Part shown: positions 26,553 to 35,188 of the stretch, piece by piece | How the letters are laid out: the number at the start of each line of letters is the position of its first letter | Numbering within the stretch: position 1 is the first letter of the stretch | The notes under the pieces: generated by a model | What the model was told of the DNA's origin: nothing | Database searches by the model: none | Seen by the model: the letters and a program-made list of their open reading frames with translations, nothing else | Position numbers and translations under genes: made by a program | From: Actinomycetota bacterium | GTDB taxonomy: Bacteria; Actinomycetota; Actinomycetes; S36-B12; CAIYMF01 | DNA length: 35,188 nt | Assembly: GCA_947455705.1 (NCBI GenBank) | Contig: CANGPO010000022.1 | Coordinates: 1-35,188, forward strand | Reading direction: 5' to 3'

Positions 26553-27980
26553 GTGCGTCGAGCAAAGATTGTGTGCACGTTAGGCCCGGCAGTGGCGACC
26601 CAGGAAGGGATCGCGGCACTGGTCGAGGCAGGTATGGACGTCGCTCGCCTCAACTTGTCGCATGGGTCGTACGCGGATCACGAACTGGTCTACAAGTACG
26701 TGCGTGCCGCTGCTGACGCTGCTGGTCGCGGGATCGGAATCTTCGTCGATCTACAGGGTCCGAAGATCCGCCTCGGGAAGTTCGCGCAGGGCTCTGCCCT
26801 CCTTGAACCGGGTGCTCAGTTCACCATCACCATTCGAGATGTACCAGGCGATGTCGACGAAGTGTCGACCACGTATCTGGGCCTTCCCGGTGACGTCTCA
26901 CCAGGAGATCCGATTCTGATCGATGACGGTCGGGTGGCCCTTGAGGCGGTTTCAGTTACTGAGACTGATGTTGTGACCCGAGTGATCGAAGGTGGGCGGG
27001 TCAGCAACCACAAGGGTTTGAATCTCCCCGGTGTTGCGGTTAGTGTTCCGGCCCTGTCGGACAAAGATGTGGCAGATCTGCGCTGGGCGCTTCACCTCGG
27101 CGCCGACATGATTGCGCTGTCGTTCGTTCGACGTGCTGACGACATCGTCGATGTCCGTCGGATCATGGATGAAGAAGGAATTCACGTTCCTGTTTTGGCG
27201 AAGATCGAGAAGCCGCAGGCCGTCGATAACCTCGAAGCGATTATCGACACGTTCGACGGAATCATGGTTGCCCGCGGTGACCTGGGTGTCGAACTTCCTT
27301 TGGAGCAAGTACCGCTGGTGCAAAAGCGCGCGGTAACACTGGCCCGACTCGTTGGTAAGCCTGTCATTGTTGCGACGCAGATGCTCGACTCAATGATTTC
27401 GATGACGCGGCCAACCCGCGCTGAGGCCAGTGACGTGGCGAATGCGGTGCTCGATGGTGCCGATGCGCTCATGCTGTCCGGTGAGACCTCCGTCGGTGCG
27501 CATCCAGATCACGTGGTGCGCACGATGGCTCGCATCATCTCTCAGGTCGAAACCGAAGCGATGGATCAGTTGCCCGAGCTACATGATCGCAACGATTCAA
27601 CCTCGCATTCGCTAACACATGCCGCCGTTGTTGTGAGCACCGATGTAGGTGCTGCGGCTGTCGTTGCATTCACCGAAACCGGTCGATCGGCTCGGCTCGT
27701 GGCGCGCTACCGCTCACGGGTTCCGTTGATGGCCTTTACCCCGAATCCGCGTGTGCGCAGCCAGTTGGCATTGTCGTGGGGGGCCGAAACCTTCCTCGTG
27801 CCAGCGGCAACGAGCACCGATGAAATGGTTCGGCAGGTTGACCACTCACTCCGTGAGATTGGACGCGTCCAAGAAGGTGAACTCATCGTCATCATCGCCG
27901 GGGTTCCACCGGGCGTGCCAGGTACCACCAACGGTATGCGCGTGCACAAGATTGGAACGCAGATCCCTAGCGGGATTTAG
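26553..27980 (+). CDS. pyk: Pyruvate kinase
   Basis: 475 residues from GTG 26553. It transfers phosphate from PEP to ADP in the last step of glycolysis. The start RRAKIVCTLGPA is the canonical N-terminus, and MDVARLNLSHGSY, VDLQGPKIRLG, VLAKIEKPQAV, IMVARGDLGVELP and MLDSMISMTRPTRAEASD cover the active-site barrel. The last of these has Asp in place of the more usual Glu in MLESM, a conservative change. The C-terminal domain is complete. It ends 15 nt from the convergent bldD stop. Confidence 0.97.
   Translation: MRRAKIVCTLGPAVATQEGIAALVEAGMDVARLNLSHGSYADHELVYKYVRAAADAAGRGIGIFVDLQGPKIRLGKFAQGSALLEPGAQFTITIRDVPGDVDEVSTTYLGLPGDVSPGDPILIDDGRVALEAVSVTETDVVTRVIEGGRVSNHKGLNLPGVAVSVPALSDKDVADLRWALHLGADMIALSFVRRADDIVDVRRIMDEEGIHVPVLAKIEKPQAVDNLEAIIDTFDGIMVARGDLGVELPLEQVPLVQKRAVTLARLVGKPVIVATQMLDSMISMTRPTRAEASDVANAVLDGADALMLSGETSVGAHPDHVVRTMARIISQVETEAMDQLPELHDRNDSTSHSLTHAAVVVSTDVGAAAVVAFTETGRSARLVARYRSRVPLMAFTPNPRVRSQLALSWGAETFLVPAATSTDEMVRQVDHSLREIGRVQEGELIVIIAGVPPGVPGTTNGMRVHKIGTQIPSGI
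27963..27976. terminator. Short dyad at the pyk/bldD convergence
   Basis: ATCCC-TAGC-GGGAT lies in the last codons of pyk, followed by TTTAG. With only 15 nt between the two stops, this is the only candidate for termination in either direction, and it is weak. Confidence 0.25.
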
Positions 27981-27995
27981 TCAATGGTGTGAGTT

Positions 27996-28490
27996 TTAAC
28001 CCTCGTTGAGGGCTCGGCGTGCCTCGGGATTGAGAACACCCCATGCGATGAGCTGTTCGGCCAGTTGGCTTGGTGGCTCGTCGTAGATGACGCCCAGGGT
28101 GCGCAGGTCATCTTGACGGATCGACAAAATGCGGCCGTTGTAATCGCCACGCTGGGCCTGAATTGCAGCGGCATAGCGGGCCAGTGGGCCTGCTTTTTCT
28201 GCTGGAACGAGCCCTAGGCGTTCGAGGTCGAGTACCAGCCGCGGTGGGGCCTCCACAGCCGCGGTGGGGGTACCGTCGGGAAGTAATTCGGAAACCGGAA
28301 CGCTATAAAAGTCAGCGAGTTCGGCTAGACGCTGGACGGTCACGGCGCGGTCACCGCGCTCATATGATCCGACGACAACGGCCTTCCATCGGCCGCGCGA
28401 CTTCTCCTCAACACCATGCAGGGACAATCCCTGCTGCTGGCGGATAGAGCGCAGCCGGGTACCGAGTGCGCGTGAGTAATCGCTGGACAT
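27996..28490 (-). CDS. bldD: BldD-type transcription factor, c-di-GMP responsive
   Basis: 164 residues, with AGGAGG (28495-28500) 4 nt before the ATG. The N-terminal XRE helix-turn-helix (about 8-70: QQQGLSLHGVEEKS, GRWKAVVVGSYERGDRAV) and the C-terminal domain match Streptomyces BldD closely from memory. The c-di-GMP signature RGD-x8-RQDD is intact at Arg114, Asp116, Arg125 and Asp128, the same numbers as in S. coelicolor. In Streptomyces the tetramer of c-di-GMP with a BldD dimer represses development genes and bldD itself. The position next to pyrR also matches Streptomyces. What it controls here is unknown. Confidence 0.95.
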   Translation of the reverse strand: MSSDYSRALGTRLRSIRQQQGLSLHGVEEKSRGRWKAVVVGSYERGDRAVTVQRLAELADFYSVPVSELLPDGTPTAAVEAPPRLVLDLERLGLVPAEKAGPLARYAAAIQAQRGDYNGRILSIRQDDLRTLGVIYDEPPSQLAEQLIAWGVLNPEARRALNEG

Positions 28491-28537
28491 CGTGCCTCCT
28501 TGATCGTCCCGGGAGTTCTAATACCGGGTACGACAAT

Positions 28538-28552
28538 GTTACGGAGCGTGAC
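28538..28552. promoter_or_regulatory. BldD-box candidate in the bldD promoter
   Basis: GTTACGGAGCGTGAC matches 8 of the 9 fixed positions of the Streptomyces BldD consensus as I recall it, nTnACnC(A/T)GnGTnAn. It covers the place of the -35 for the TATTAG box, so it would suit autorepression. A match this good is expected several times by chance in 35 kb, but rarely (about 0.06) in this 320-bp region. Confidence 0.5.
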
Positions 28553-28727
28553 CGCACTTAGTCCTGTTGAACCGATAGCCCATTCGGGGGACACGTTAAG
28601 TGAGCGATTTTGGCTGTTCTCGCCGTGCTTGGTCAGTCTCGATGACCGAACGTGACATGTGCATGATCGATGTGCTGACATTGTGTGATCGGGTCTCGGT
28701 GGCGTGACGCGCGCACACCCCTGATCC

Positions 28728-28754
28728 GTGACAGCAAGCACCATCAGGTAAGGT
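28728..28754 (+). promoter_or_regulatory. pyrR operon promoter candidate
   Basis: GTGACA (28728-28733), 15 nt, TAAGGT (28749-28754). The -10 hexamer is identical to that of pyk; the spacing is short. It would give a leader of about 50 nt containing the PyrR-binding element. Confidence 0.4.
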
Positions 28755-28766
28755 CAGAACTACTTA

Positions 28767-28802
28767 CTCCTTTAAGTCCGTCCTGTGAGGCGGGGAAGGG
28801 GG
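28767..28802 (+). promoter_or_regulatory. PyrR-binding RNA element overlapping the ribosome-binding site
   Basis: TTTAA (28771-28775) and GTCCTGTGAGGC (28780-28791), followed by GGGGAAGG, match the conserved core of PyrR-binding loops (TTTAA...GTCCAGAGAGGC...AAGG in Bacillus). CTCCTT (28767-28772) can pair with AAGGGG (28796-28801), which is the ribosome-binding site. This predicts translational repression by PyrR with uridine nucleotides, as described for mycobacteria, rather than attenuation; no terminator is visible. Confidence 0.75.
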
Positions 28803-28810
28803 TTGTGAGA

Positions 28811-29380
28811 GTGTCTGCTGCTCGCACACCTGACGAAACGCGCACTGTTCTAGACAGTGACGACATTGCCCGCGCATTGACGCGCGTTGCGCATGAAATC
28901 GTAGAACGCACCAAAGGTGCAGATGACATCGTGCTGCTGGGTATCCCTACCCGAGGTGTCTATCTAGCCAACCGCATCGCCGAGCGAATCCATGTGATCG
29001 AGGGCCGTGACATCCCCGTCGGATCACTAGATATCACCTTGTACCGCGATGATCTTCGCCGCGCCCCAGCACGGGCGTTGCTACCCACGACGATTCCGCC
29101 CGGTGGCATCGACGACAAGATTGTTGTGCTCGTCGACGACGTGCTCTACAGCGGGCGCACGATCCGCGCGGCACTAGATGCGCTCAGTGATATCGGTCGA
29201 CCGCGGATGGTGCAGCTTGCGGTGCTCGTTGATCGTGGCCATCGCGAGTTGCCGATCAGACCCGACTACGTCGGAAAGAACATTCCAACTGCCAAAACCG
29301 AAAAGGTTCTCGTGCACCTCGTCGAGTTCGACGGGGATGACGCGGTTCGGCTCAGCGGAGAGCCCGGGGAGGGATCATGA
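28811..29380 (+). CDS. pyrR: Pyrimidine operon regulator PyrR (uracil phosphoribosyltransferase fold)
   Basis: 189 residues from GTG 28811, chosen because AAGGGGG (28796-28802) is then 8 nt away; GTG 28805 would be only 2 nt away. The type I PRTase fold shows [17 protein letters not shown] and the PRPP loop [13 protein letters not shown] (106-118). PyrR binds pyr mRNA in response to UMP/UTP and may have some UPRTase activity. It is the first gene of the pyr operon and so controls its own message through the element in front of it. It overlaps pyrB by ATGA. Confidence 0.93.
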   Translation: MSAARTPDETRTVLDSDDIARALTRVAHEIVERTKGADDIVLLGIPTRGVYLANRIAERIHVIEGRDIPVGSLDITLYRDDLRRAPARALLPTTIPPGGIDDKIVVLVDDVLYSGRTIRAALDALSDIGRPRMVQLAVLVDRGHRELPIRPDYVGKNIPTAKTEKVLVHLVEFDGDDAVRLSGEPGEGS

Positions 29381-30357
29381 ATCGTCACTTGCTTTCAGCC
29401 GCCGATCTCAATCACGATGACGCGCTGCTCGTGCTCGATACGGCTGCGGAATTGGCGGCCTTGACGGATCGCGCCGTTAAAAAGCTGCCAACCCTGCGGG
29501 GACGAACGGTGGTCAACCTCTTCTACGAAGACTCCACTCGTACGCGGATTTCGTTTGAGGCGGCGGCAAAACGGCTTTCAGCTGACGTCATTAACTTTTC
29601 CGCTAAGGGTTCAAGTGTGTCCAAGGGGGAGAGCCTGAAAGACACCGCACTCACCCTCGAGGCAATGGGTGCAGATGCCGTCGTCATCCGACACCCAGCA
29701 TCAGGTGCACCCGATCGACTGGCGCACTCGGGTTGGATCGGCGGATCGGTGGTGAATGCGGGCGATGGCACTCATGAGCATCCGACGCAGGCGCTGCTTG
29801 ACGCCTTCACGATGCGCCAACATCTCGCTGGCGGTAAGGGCGATCTCGCTGGACGTAAGGTGACGATTGTTGGCGATGTCTTGCACAGTCGGGTGGCACG
29901 CAGCAATGTTCTCCTGCTGGCAACCCTCGGTGCCGAGGTAACCCTGGTGGCTCCACCGACGCTTCTACCCTTTGGTGTGGAGACGTGGCCCTGCTCGTTC
30001 TCGTTTGACCTTGATTCGCACCTCACTTCCGCTGATGCAGTCATGATGCTGCGAGTTCAGCGCGAGCGGATGAATGCAGCATTCTTCCCAACATCGCGTG
30101 AATACAGCCGGCGGTATGGACTTGATGTGCGGCGTATGAATTTGCTGCCAGACCACGCGATCGTCATGCACCCAGGCCCCATGAATCGTGGAATGGAAAT
30201 CGCGGCAGATGTTGCCGACTCTGAGCGTTCAGTCATCGTCGAGCAAGTAACCAATGGCGTGAACGTGCGGATGGCCGTGCTTTATCTGCTCCTTGCCGGA
30301 GCTCAACTCGGCGAACCTGACGGATCCGATCGAACGGCGGAAGGAACTGCCTCATGA
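29377..30357 (+). CDS. pyrB: Aspartate carbamoyltransferase catalytic subunit PyrB
   Basis: 326 residues; GGGGAGGG (29366-29373) precedes the ATG. It joins carbamoyl phosphate and aspartate to carbamoyl aspartate. [13 protein letters not shown] (STRT at 53-56) is the carbamoyl-phosphate site, with [23 protein letters not shown] and MHPGPMNRG. No regulatory subunit PyrI is seen, as usual in this phylum. It overlaps pyrC by ATGA. Confidence 0.97.
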   Translation: MNRHLLSAADLNHDDALLVLDTAAELAALTDRAVKKLPTLRGRTVVNLFYEDSTRTRISFEAAAKRLSADVINFSAKGSSVSKGESLKDTALTLEAMGADAVVIRHPASGAPDRLAHSGWIGGSVVNAGDGTHEHPTQALLDAFTMRQHLAGGKGDLAGRKVTIVGDVLHSRVARSNVLLLATLGAEVTLVAPPTLLPFGVETWPCSFSFDLDSHLTSADAVMMLRVQRERMNAAFFPTSREYSRRYGLDVRRMNLLPDHAIVMHPGPMNRGMEIAADVADSERSVIVEQVTNGVNVRMAVLYLLLAGAQLGEPDGSDRTAEGTAS

Positions 30358-31673
30358 CCACCTATGTCATCCGCGGAAGTCGTCCGCTCGCAGGATCGAA
30401 CGTCGACATCGTGATTAGCGATGGAGTCATCTCGGCGATGGGCACTGACCTTGTGGTGCCAGCTGACGCCACCGAGATCAGCGCTCACGATCACATCGCA
30501 CTGCCGGGGCTCGTTGATCTCCACACGCACCTGCGGGAGCCGGGTCGGGAAGATGCTGAGACCGTGCGCAGCGGTAGCCAGGCAGCCGCGGCTGGTGGTT
30601 ACACAGCGGTGTGTGCGATGGCCAATACCAATCCCGTGGCCGACACAGCCGGAACGGTCGAGCAGGTGTGGCGCCTTGGTCAACAGGCGGGACTTGTTCA
30701 CGTGCAGCCCATCGGCGCGGTAACAACAGGTTTGGAGGGCACTCAACTAGCTGAGCTTGGTGCGATGGCCGATAGTGCAGCATGTGTCCGCATCTTCAGC
30801 GATGACGGAAAGTGCGTCCACGATGCGGTGCTGATGCGTAGGGCGTTGGAGTACGTCAAGGCATTTGATGGAGTTATCGCACAACACGCACAGGAGCCCC
30901 GGTTAACCGAGGATGCGCAAATGAATGAGAGCGCGCTGTCGGGAGTTCTTGGCCTTCGGGGATGGCCGGCTGTTGCGGAAGAGGCCATCATCGCCAGGGA
31001 CGTGCTTTTGGCCGATCATGTTGGTTCTCGACTGCACGTGTGTCACGTGTCGACGGCTGGCTCGGTTGAGATTATTCGTTGGGCAAAATCTCGCGGCATC
31101 GATGTGACTGCTGAGGTAACTCCGCACCACCTGCTCTTGACCGAGGAGTTAGTGCGGTCCTACAACCCGATCTACAAAGTAAATCCGCCATTGCGTTCTG
31201 AACGCGATGTTCATGCACTGCGTGAAGCACTCGCGGACGGCACGATCGATGTTGTGGCCACTGATCACGCCCCGCACCCGGCCGAAGATAAGGACTGCGA
31301 GTGGGCGCAGGCGGCCATGGGAATGGTTGGCCTAGAAACAGCTGTTGGAGTTGTGGCTGAAGCAATGATCTCTACGGGTCTCATGGACTGGGCTGGGGTT
31401 GCACAGCGGATGTCCGTTCAGCCAGCTGTCATTGGTCGTCTTGCGGGTCAGGGACGGCCACTGGCCGTGGGTGAACCGGCCAACATCACGCTGATCAACA
31501 CCGACGTACCGCATCTGGTTGAGCCCCGTGCCCTGCGCAGTGCCAGCCGCAACACTCCGTACGCGGGTCGATCCCTACCAGTTTCGGTATGGACCACGTT
31601 CTACCAAGGCGAGTTGACGCTAAATGAGGGAGTCCTTGTGAGCCAGGCGAATCAGGCTGGAGGGTCTGCGTGA
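30354..31673 (+). CDS. pyrC: Dihydroorotase PyrC
   Basis: 439 residues, with AAGGA (30341-30345) 8 nt before the ATG. It cyclises carbamoyl aspartate to dihydroorotate. [16 protein letters not shown] holds the zinc ligands His57 and His59 and substrate-binding Arg61; [36 protein letters not shown] and the catalytic DHAPH are present. This is the long type I amidohydrolase form. The overlap with carA is 4 nt (GTGA). Confidence 0.97.
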   Translation: MTTYVIRGSRPLAGSNVDIVISDGVISAMGTDLVVPADATEISAHDHIALPGLVDLHTHLREPGREDAETVRSGSQAAAAGGYTAVCAMANTNPVADTAGTVEQVWRLGQQAGLVHVQPIGAVTTGLEGTQLAELGAMADSAACVRIFSDDGKCVHDAVLMRRALEYVKAFDGVIAQHAQEPRLTEDAQMNESALSGVLGLRGWPAVAEEAIIARDVLLADHVGSRLHVCHVSTAGSVEIIRWAKSRGIDVTAEVTPHHLLLTEELVRSYNPIYKVNPPLRSERDVHALREALADGTIDVVATDHAPHPAEDKDCEWAQAAMGMVGLETAVGVVAEAMISTGLMDWAGVAQRMSVQPAVIGRLAGQGRPLAVGEPANITLINTDVPHLVEPRALRSASRNTPYAGRSLPVSVWTTFYQGELTLNEGVLVSQANQAGGSA

Positions 31674-32818
31674 CTAAGTCAGGATTACTGTCCGCCGATC
31701 CCGCGCTTCTCGTGCTTGAAGATGGGCGCAGCTTCTGCGGTCGTGCCTACGGTGCAATCGGTGAGACGTTCGGTGAGGCCGTCTTCACCACCGGCATGTC
31801 GGGCTATCAAGAGACGATCACCGATCCGTCCTATCACCGTCAGGTCGTCGTCCAGACCGCGCCGCATATCGGCAACTATGGGGTCAACGATGACGATGCC
31901 GAATCGCGACAGATCTGGGTTTCCGGCTACGTCGTTCGCGATCCATCGCGGATCTCGTCAAACTGGCGGTCTCAACGTGATCTACAAGCCGACCTCATTG
32001 ACCAAGGGATCGTCGGAATCAGCGATGTTGATACTCGAGCCCTGACCCGCCACCTTCGTGAACGCGGTGCCATGAGGGTCGGAATCTTCAGCGGCGACCT
32101 TGCCACCAAGCCAATTGCCGAGCTTCTCGAGCGGGTCTTACAGAGCCCGCAGATGGAAGGCTCGAGTCTTGCGGACGAAGTGTCCACCGACGTGGAGTTG
32201 GTGATCCCCGCTGTGGGGGAGCGCCGCTTCACCGTGGCCGCAATCGATCTTGGGATCAAGGGAGCTACACCTCGCCTGATGGCTGACCGAGGAATCGAGG
32301 TTCACATCCTGCCATCCACAACGACTGCTGAGCGGATGCTCGACGTAGGCGTCGACGGAGTGTTCTTCAGTAACGGTCCCGGCGACCCTGCCACCGCACA
32401 CCATGCGGTGGCCTTGATGCGGGCAGCACTCGATGCGCGCCGCCCGCTATTTGGTATCTGCTTCGGTAACCAGATTCTTGGACGTGCCTTGGGCTTTGGT
32501 ACGTACAAACTTCGCTATGGCCATCGCGGAATCAACGTCCCAGTCATGGATCGAAGCACCGGCAAGGTTGAGATCACAGCCCAGAATCACGGTTTTGCTG
32601 TTGATGCTCCCATCGATCGGGTCAGCGATACGCCATACGGACGCGTGGAAGTAAGTCATGTGTGCCTCAACGATGATGTGGTCGAAGGTCTGCGATGCCT
32701 TGATGCGCCCGCGTTCTCGGTGCAGTACCACCCGGAAGCCGCCGCCGGTCCACATGACTCGGCCTATTTGTTTGATCGTTTCTGCGACCTGATGGAGGCA
32801 TCGCGTGCCAAAGCGTGA
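31670..32818 (+). CDS. carA: Carbamoyl phosphate synthase small subunit CarA
   Basis: 382 residues from GTG 31670, with GGAGGG (31659-31664) upstream. It hydrolyses glutamine and channels ammonia to CarB. The N-terminal half is the CPSase domain ([16 protein letters not shown]); the C-terminal half is a class I glutaminase with nucleophile Cys264 (LFGICFGNQ) and His354/Glu356 ([11 protein letters not shown]). It overlaps carB by 14 nt. Confidence 0.97.
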   Translation: MTKSGLLSADPALLVLEDGRSFCGRAYGAIGETFGEAVFTTGMSGYQETITDPSYHRQVVVQTAPHIGNYGVNDDDAESRQIWVSGYVVRDPSRISSNWRSQRDLQADLIDQGIVGISDVDTRALTRHLRERGAMRVGIFSGDLATKPIAELLERVLQSPQMEGSSLADEVSTDVELVIPAVGERRFTVAAIDLGIKGATPRLMADRGIEVHILPSTTTAERMLDVGVDGVFFSNGPGDPATAHHAVALMRAALDARRPLFGICFGNQILGRALGFGTYKLRYGHRGINVPVMDRSTGKVEITAQNHGFAVDAPIDRVSDTPYGRVEVSHVCLNDDVVEGLRCLDAPAFSVQYHPEAAAGPHDSAYLFDRFCDLMEASRAKA

Positions 32819-35188
32819 AGATCTGAAGTCGGTCATGGTTATCGGCTCAGGGCCGATCGTGATCGGTCAGGCATGTGAGTTCGACTATTCAGGAACGCAG
32901 GCCTGTCGGGTGCTGCGCGCCGAAGGGCTCCGGGTTGTGCTGGTTAACAGCAATCCCGCCACGATCATGACCGATCCTGAATTTGCTGACGCGACGTATG
33001 TCGAGCCGATCACTCCCGAGTACGTCGAGAAGATCATCGCCCGAGAGCGTCCGGATGCGTTGCTCGCCACGTTGGGTGGACAGACGGCATTGAATGCAGC
33101 CATGGCGCTGCACGCCAATGGAGTCCTCGAGCGCTACAACGTTGAATTGATCGGTGCCAATGTCGAGGCGATCGAGCGTGGTGAGAATCGCGAAAAGTTC
33201 AAGAAGATCGTCGCCGAGATCAACGCGAGCGGTCTGTCTGCGGAATCTGCGCGCAGTGTGATCTGCCATTCGATGGATGAGTGCATCGCGGGTGCCGATG
33301 TCCTTGGCTATCCCATGGTCGTGCGCCCGTCGTTCACGATGGGTGGCGCTGGTTCTGGCATGGCATACAACGAGGCGGATCTGCGTCGAATCGCCGGAGC
33401 CGGGCTCGCAGCCTCGCCGACCACCGAGATCCTCCTAGAAGAGTCGATCCTGGGTTGGAAGGAATATGAACTTGAGTTGATGCGCGATGTTAAGGACAAC
33501 GTCGTCGTCATCTGCTCGATCGAAAATGTGGACCCGATGGGTGTTCACACCGGTGACTCAATCACGGTTGCGCCGGCATTGACCCTGACTGATCGCGAAT
33601 ATCAGCACATGCGCGATGTCGGTATCGCGATTATTCGCGCTGTCGGTGTTGACACCGGTGGTTGCAATATCCAGTTCGCGATCAACCCCGATGACGGTCG
33701 GATGATCGTCATCGAAATGAATCCGCGCGTCTCGCGGTCATCGGCTTTGGCCTCTAAGGCAACGGGTTTCCCGATTGCGAAGATTGCCGCGAAGTTGGCC
33801 GTCGGTTACACGTTGGACGAGATTCCTAACGACATCACGCGTGAGACCCCAGCTAGTTTCGAACCTGCCCTCGATTACGTGGTCGTCAAGGTTCCGCGGT
33901 TTGCTTTTGAGAAGTTCCCCCAGGCAGATCCAACCCTCACCACAACGATGAAGAGTGTTGGCGAAGCCATGGCCATCGGGCGTAACTTCACCGAGGCTCT
34001 GCAAAAGGCACTTCGTTCAATCGAGCGCAAGGAAGCGCCCTTCGGTTGGGTCGGCAGCAAAACAGATGTCGAGCTTGATGCGCTGCTTAGCTCGATTGCG
34101 GTGCCCCATGATGGTCGACTGCGCGAAGTTCAGCAGGCCATGTGGGCAGGTGCAACTGTTGAGCAGGTGCATGAGATTACCGATATCGACCCGTGGTTCC
34201 TCGATCAGATTGCTCTGATCAACGAGGTAGGGGACCTGATTGTTGATGCGGCCGAGTTGAGTCCAGAGTTGCTCCGCCTGGCCAAGCGGCATGGATTCTC
34301 CGATGCTCAGATCGCCGCCGCGCGCGGTGTAGCCGAGCCGGTGATTCGCGACCTTCGATACGGCCTTGGAATTCATCCGGTGTACAAGACAGTCGACACC
34401 TGTGCCGCGGAGTTCTCAGCCAAGACCCCCTATCACTACTCAAGCTACGACGAAGAGAACGAGGTTGAGCCTCGTGTCACGCCTGCTGTTCTCATCTTGG
34501 GCTCTGGTCCGAACCGGATCGGCCAAGGAATTGAGTTCGACTATTCCTGCGTTCACGCCAGTCTCACCCTGCGCGAGGCCGGTTACGACACGATCATGGT
34601 CAACTGCAATCCCGAGACGGTGTCCACCGACTACGACACGTCAAGTCGTCTGTACTTCGAGCCACTGACCTTAGAAGACGTACTCGAGGTTTACCGAGCT
34701 GAGCTTGCTGCTGGACCGATCGCCGGCGTCATCGTGCAGCTTGGCGGGCAAACACCGCTTGGTCTTGCCCAGGGGCTTAAAGATGCGGGTGTACCGATTG
34801 TCGGAACGAGCCCTGAGGCAATTCACCTCGCGGAAGATCGCGGAGCGTTTGGACGTGTCTTGGAAGAGGCGCACCTGCCGTCCCCTGCGCATGGCATCGC
34901 AACAAGTTACGACGAAGCACTCACGATTGCAGATCGCATCGGATATCCCGTTTTGGTGCGTCCGTCGTATGTTTTGGGTGGCCGCGGCATGGAGATCGTC
35001 TACGACGAATCGATGTTGCGTGACTACATCGGTCGTGCGACCGAGGCAACACCTGAGCATCCAGTTCTCGTCGATCGCTTCCTTGACGACGCGATCGAAA
35101 TCGATGTGGACGGTCTATACGACGGCACCGAGTTATACCTCGGTGGCGTGATGGAACACATCGAGGAGGCCGGCATTCACTCCGGTGA
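32805..35188 (+). CDS. carB: Carbamoyl phosphate synthase large subunit CarB, 3' end outside window
   Basis: 794 codons are present of roughly 1100. GTG 32805 ([14 protein letters not shown]) has GGAGG (32794-32798) 6 nt upstream, inside carA. The first ATP-grasp half is complete ([53 protein letters not shown]). The oligomerisation domain follows (about 400-550), then the second half starts ([19 protein letters not shown]) and runs to EEAGIHSG at the edge. The missing part should contain the rest of the second ATP-grasp domain and the allosteric domain. Confidence 0.97.
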   Translation, partial: MPKREDLKSVMVIGSGPIVIGQACEFDYSGTQACRVLRAEGLRVVLVNSNPATIMTDPEFADATYVEPITPEYVEKIIARERPDALLATLGGQTALNAAMALHANGVLERYNVELIGANVEAIERGENREKFKKIVAEINASGLSAESARSVICHSMDECIAGADVLGYPMVVRPSFTMGGAGSGMAYNEADLRRIAGAGLAASPTTEILLEESILGWKEYELELMRDVKDNVVVICSIENVDPMGVHTGDSITVAPALTLTDREYQHMRDVGIAIIRAVGVDTGGCNIQFAINPDDGRMIVIEMNPRVSRSSALASKATGFPIAKIAAKLAVGYTLDEIPNDITRETPASFEPALDYVVVKVPRFAFEKFPQADPTLTTTMKSVGEAMAIGRNFTEALQKALRSIERKEAPFGWVGSKTDVELDALLSSIAVPHDGRLREVQQAMWAGATVEQVHEITDIDPWFLDQIALINEVGDLIVDAAELSPELLRLAKRHGFSDAQIAAARGVAEPVIRDLRYGLGIHPVYKTVDTCAAEFSAKTPYHYSSYDEENEVEPRVTPAVLILGSGPNRIGQGIEFDYSCVHASLTLREAGYDTIMVNCNPETVSTDYDTSSRLYFEPLTLEDVLEVYRAELAAGPIAGVIVQLGGQTPLGLAQGLKDAGVPIVGTSPEAIHLAEDRGAFGRVLEEAHLPSPAHGIATSYDEALTIADRIGYPVLVRPSYVLGGRGMEIVYDESMLRDYIGRATEATPEHPVLVDRFLDDAIEIDVDGLYDGTELYLGGVMEHIEEAGIHSG

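Larger units (their letters stand above)
28491..28810. promoter_or_regulatory. 320-bp divergent intergenic region bldD/pyrR
   Basis: It contains no credible gene. Going right it holds the bldD ribosome-binding site, a bldD -10 candidate (TATTAG on the minus strand, + strand 28519-28524), the BldD-box candidate, about 175 bp in which I see nothing definite, then the pyrR promoter and the PyrR RNA element. The latter elements are listed separately. Confidence 0.6.

Noticed and set aside
8886-28516. Same 15-mer (ACTCCCGGGACGATC) upstream of the giant gene (8886-8900) and, inverted, upstream of bldD (28502-28516)
   Set aside because: One or two shared 15-mers are expected by chance in a 35-kb window, and the core is a GC palindrome; noted only because both are close to start codons.
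31670-32818. GICFGNQ instead of GICLGHQ at the CarA nucleophile
   Set aside because: As far as I know this form is common in actinobacterial CarA; the Cys, His and Glu triad is intact.
35182-35188. TGA at the end of the window as a stop of carB
   Set aside because: It is out of frame; carB reads ...HSG and continues past the edge.

Overview
The window is a stretch of chromosome from a high-GC actinobacterium (class Actinomycetes). The evidence is a BldD-type regulator next to a pyr operon, a TIGR03085-type protein beside hisI, three actinobacterial small membrane protein families inside a trp cluster, and -10 boxes of the TANNNT type placed directly at start codons. I cannot name a genus. 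I see no tRNA, rRNA, CRISPR array, insertion sequence or phage gene.

Layout. (1) 1-8879, minus strand: one uninterrupted open reading frame of at least 2959 codons, which I checked codon by codon over the repeat-rich 3' part. It encodes a secreted giant protein: signal peptide, Ig-like domain, 14 beta-propeller (delta-60/DUF5122-like) units, two Ig-like domains, another 14 propeller units, then at least 16 Ig-like (MBG/YDG-like) units each carrying a cysteine pair. Its C-terminus lies beyond position 1. (2) 9154-17070: hisF, a convergent TIGR03085-family gene, then hisI-trpE and small membrane protein genes (TIGR02234, HGxxPAAW/DUF6704-like, DUF2752), then trpC-trpB-trpA. (3) 17184-19544: a thiol-redox cassette of a DoxX/MauE-like membrane protein and two membrane-anchored DsbA-like proteins. 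(4) 19613-20329: a VIT/CCC1 metal transporter. (5) 20478-26466: gltB-gltD, NADPH-type glutamate synthase. (6) 26553-27980: pyruvate kinase. (7) 27996-28490, minus: bldD, with an intact c-di-GMP signature. (8) 28811 to the end: pyrR-pyrB-pyrC-carA-carB, each gene overlapping the next, with carB cut by the window edge.

How it fits together. Most of the window is core nitrogen, amino-acid and pyrimidine metabolism. GltBD makes glutamate, CarAB uses glutamine for carbamoyl phosphate, PyrB/PyrC continue to dihydroorotate, and HisF/HisI and the Trp enzymes use PRPP-derived and chorismate-derived intermediates. The pyr operon is preceded by an RNA element that closely resembles a PyrR-binding loop and that covers the ribosome-binding site.

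Most notable points: the architecture and internal duplication of the giant secreted protein; a recurring start-site layout in which a -10 hexamer sits exactly 6 nt (once 7) before the start codon in eight genes without a convincing Shine-Dalgarno sequence, implying leaderless mRNAs; palindromes over the probable -35 regions of trpC and the VIT transporter gene; structured DNA around the gltB promoter; and a tandem DsbA pair that could serve cysteine-paired exported proteins such as the giant one.
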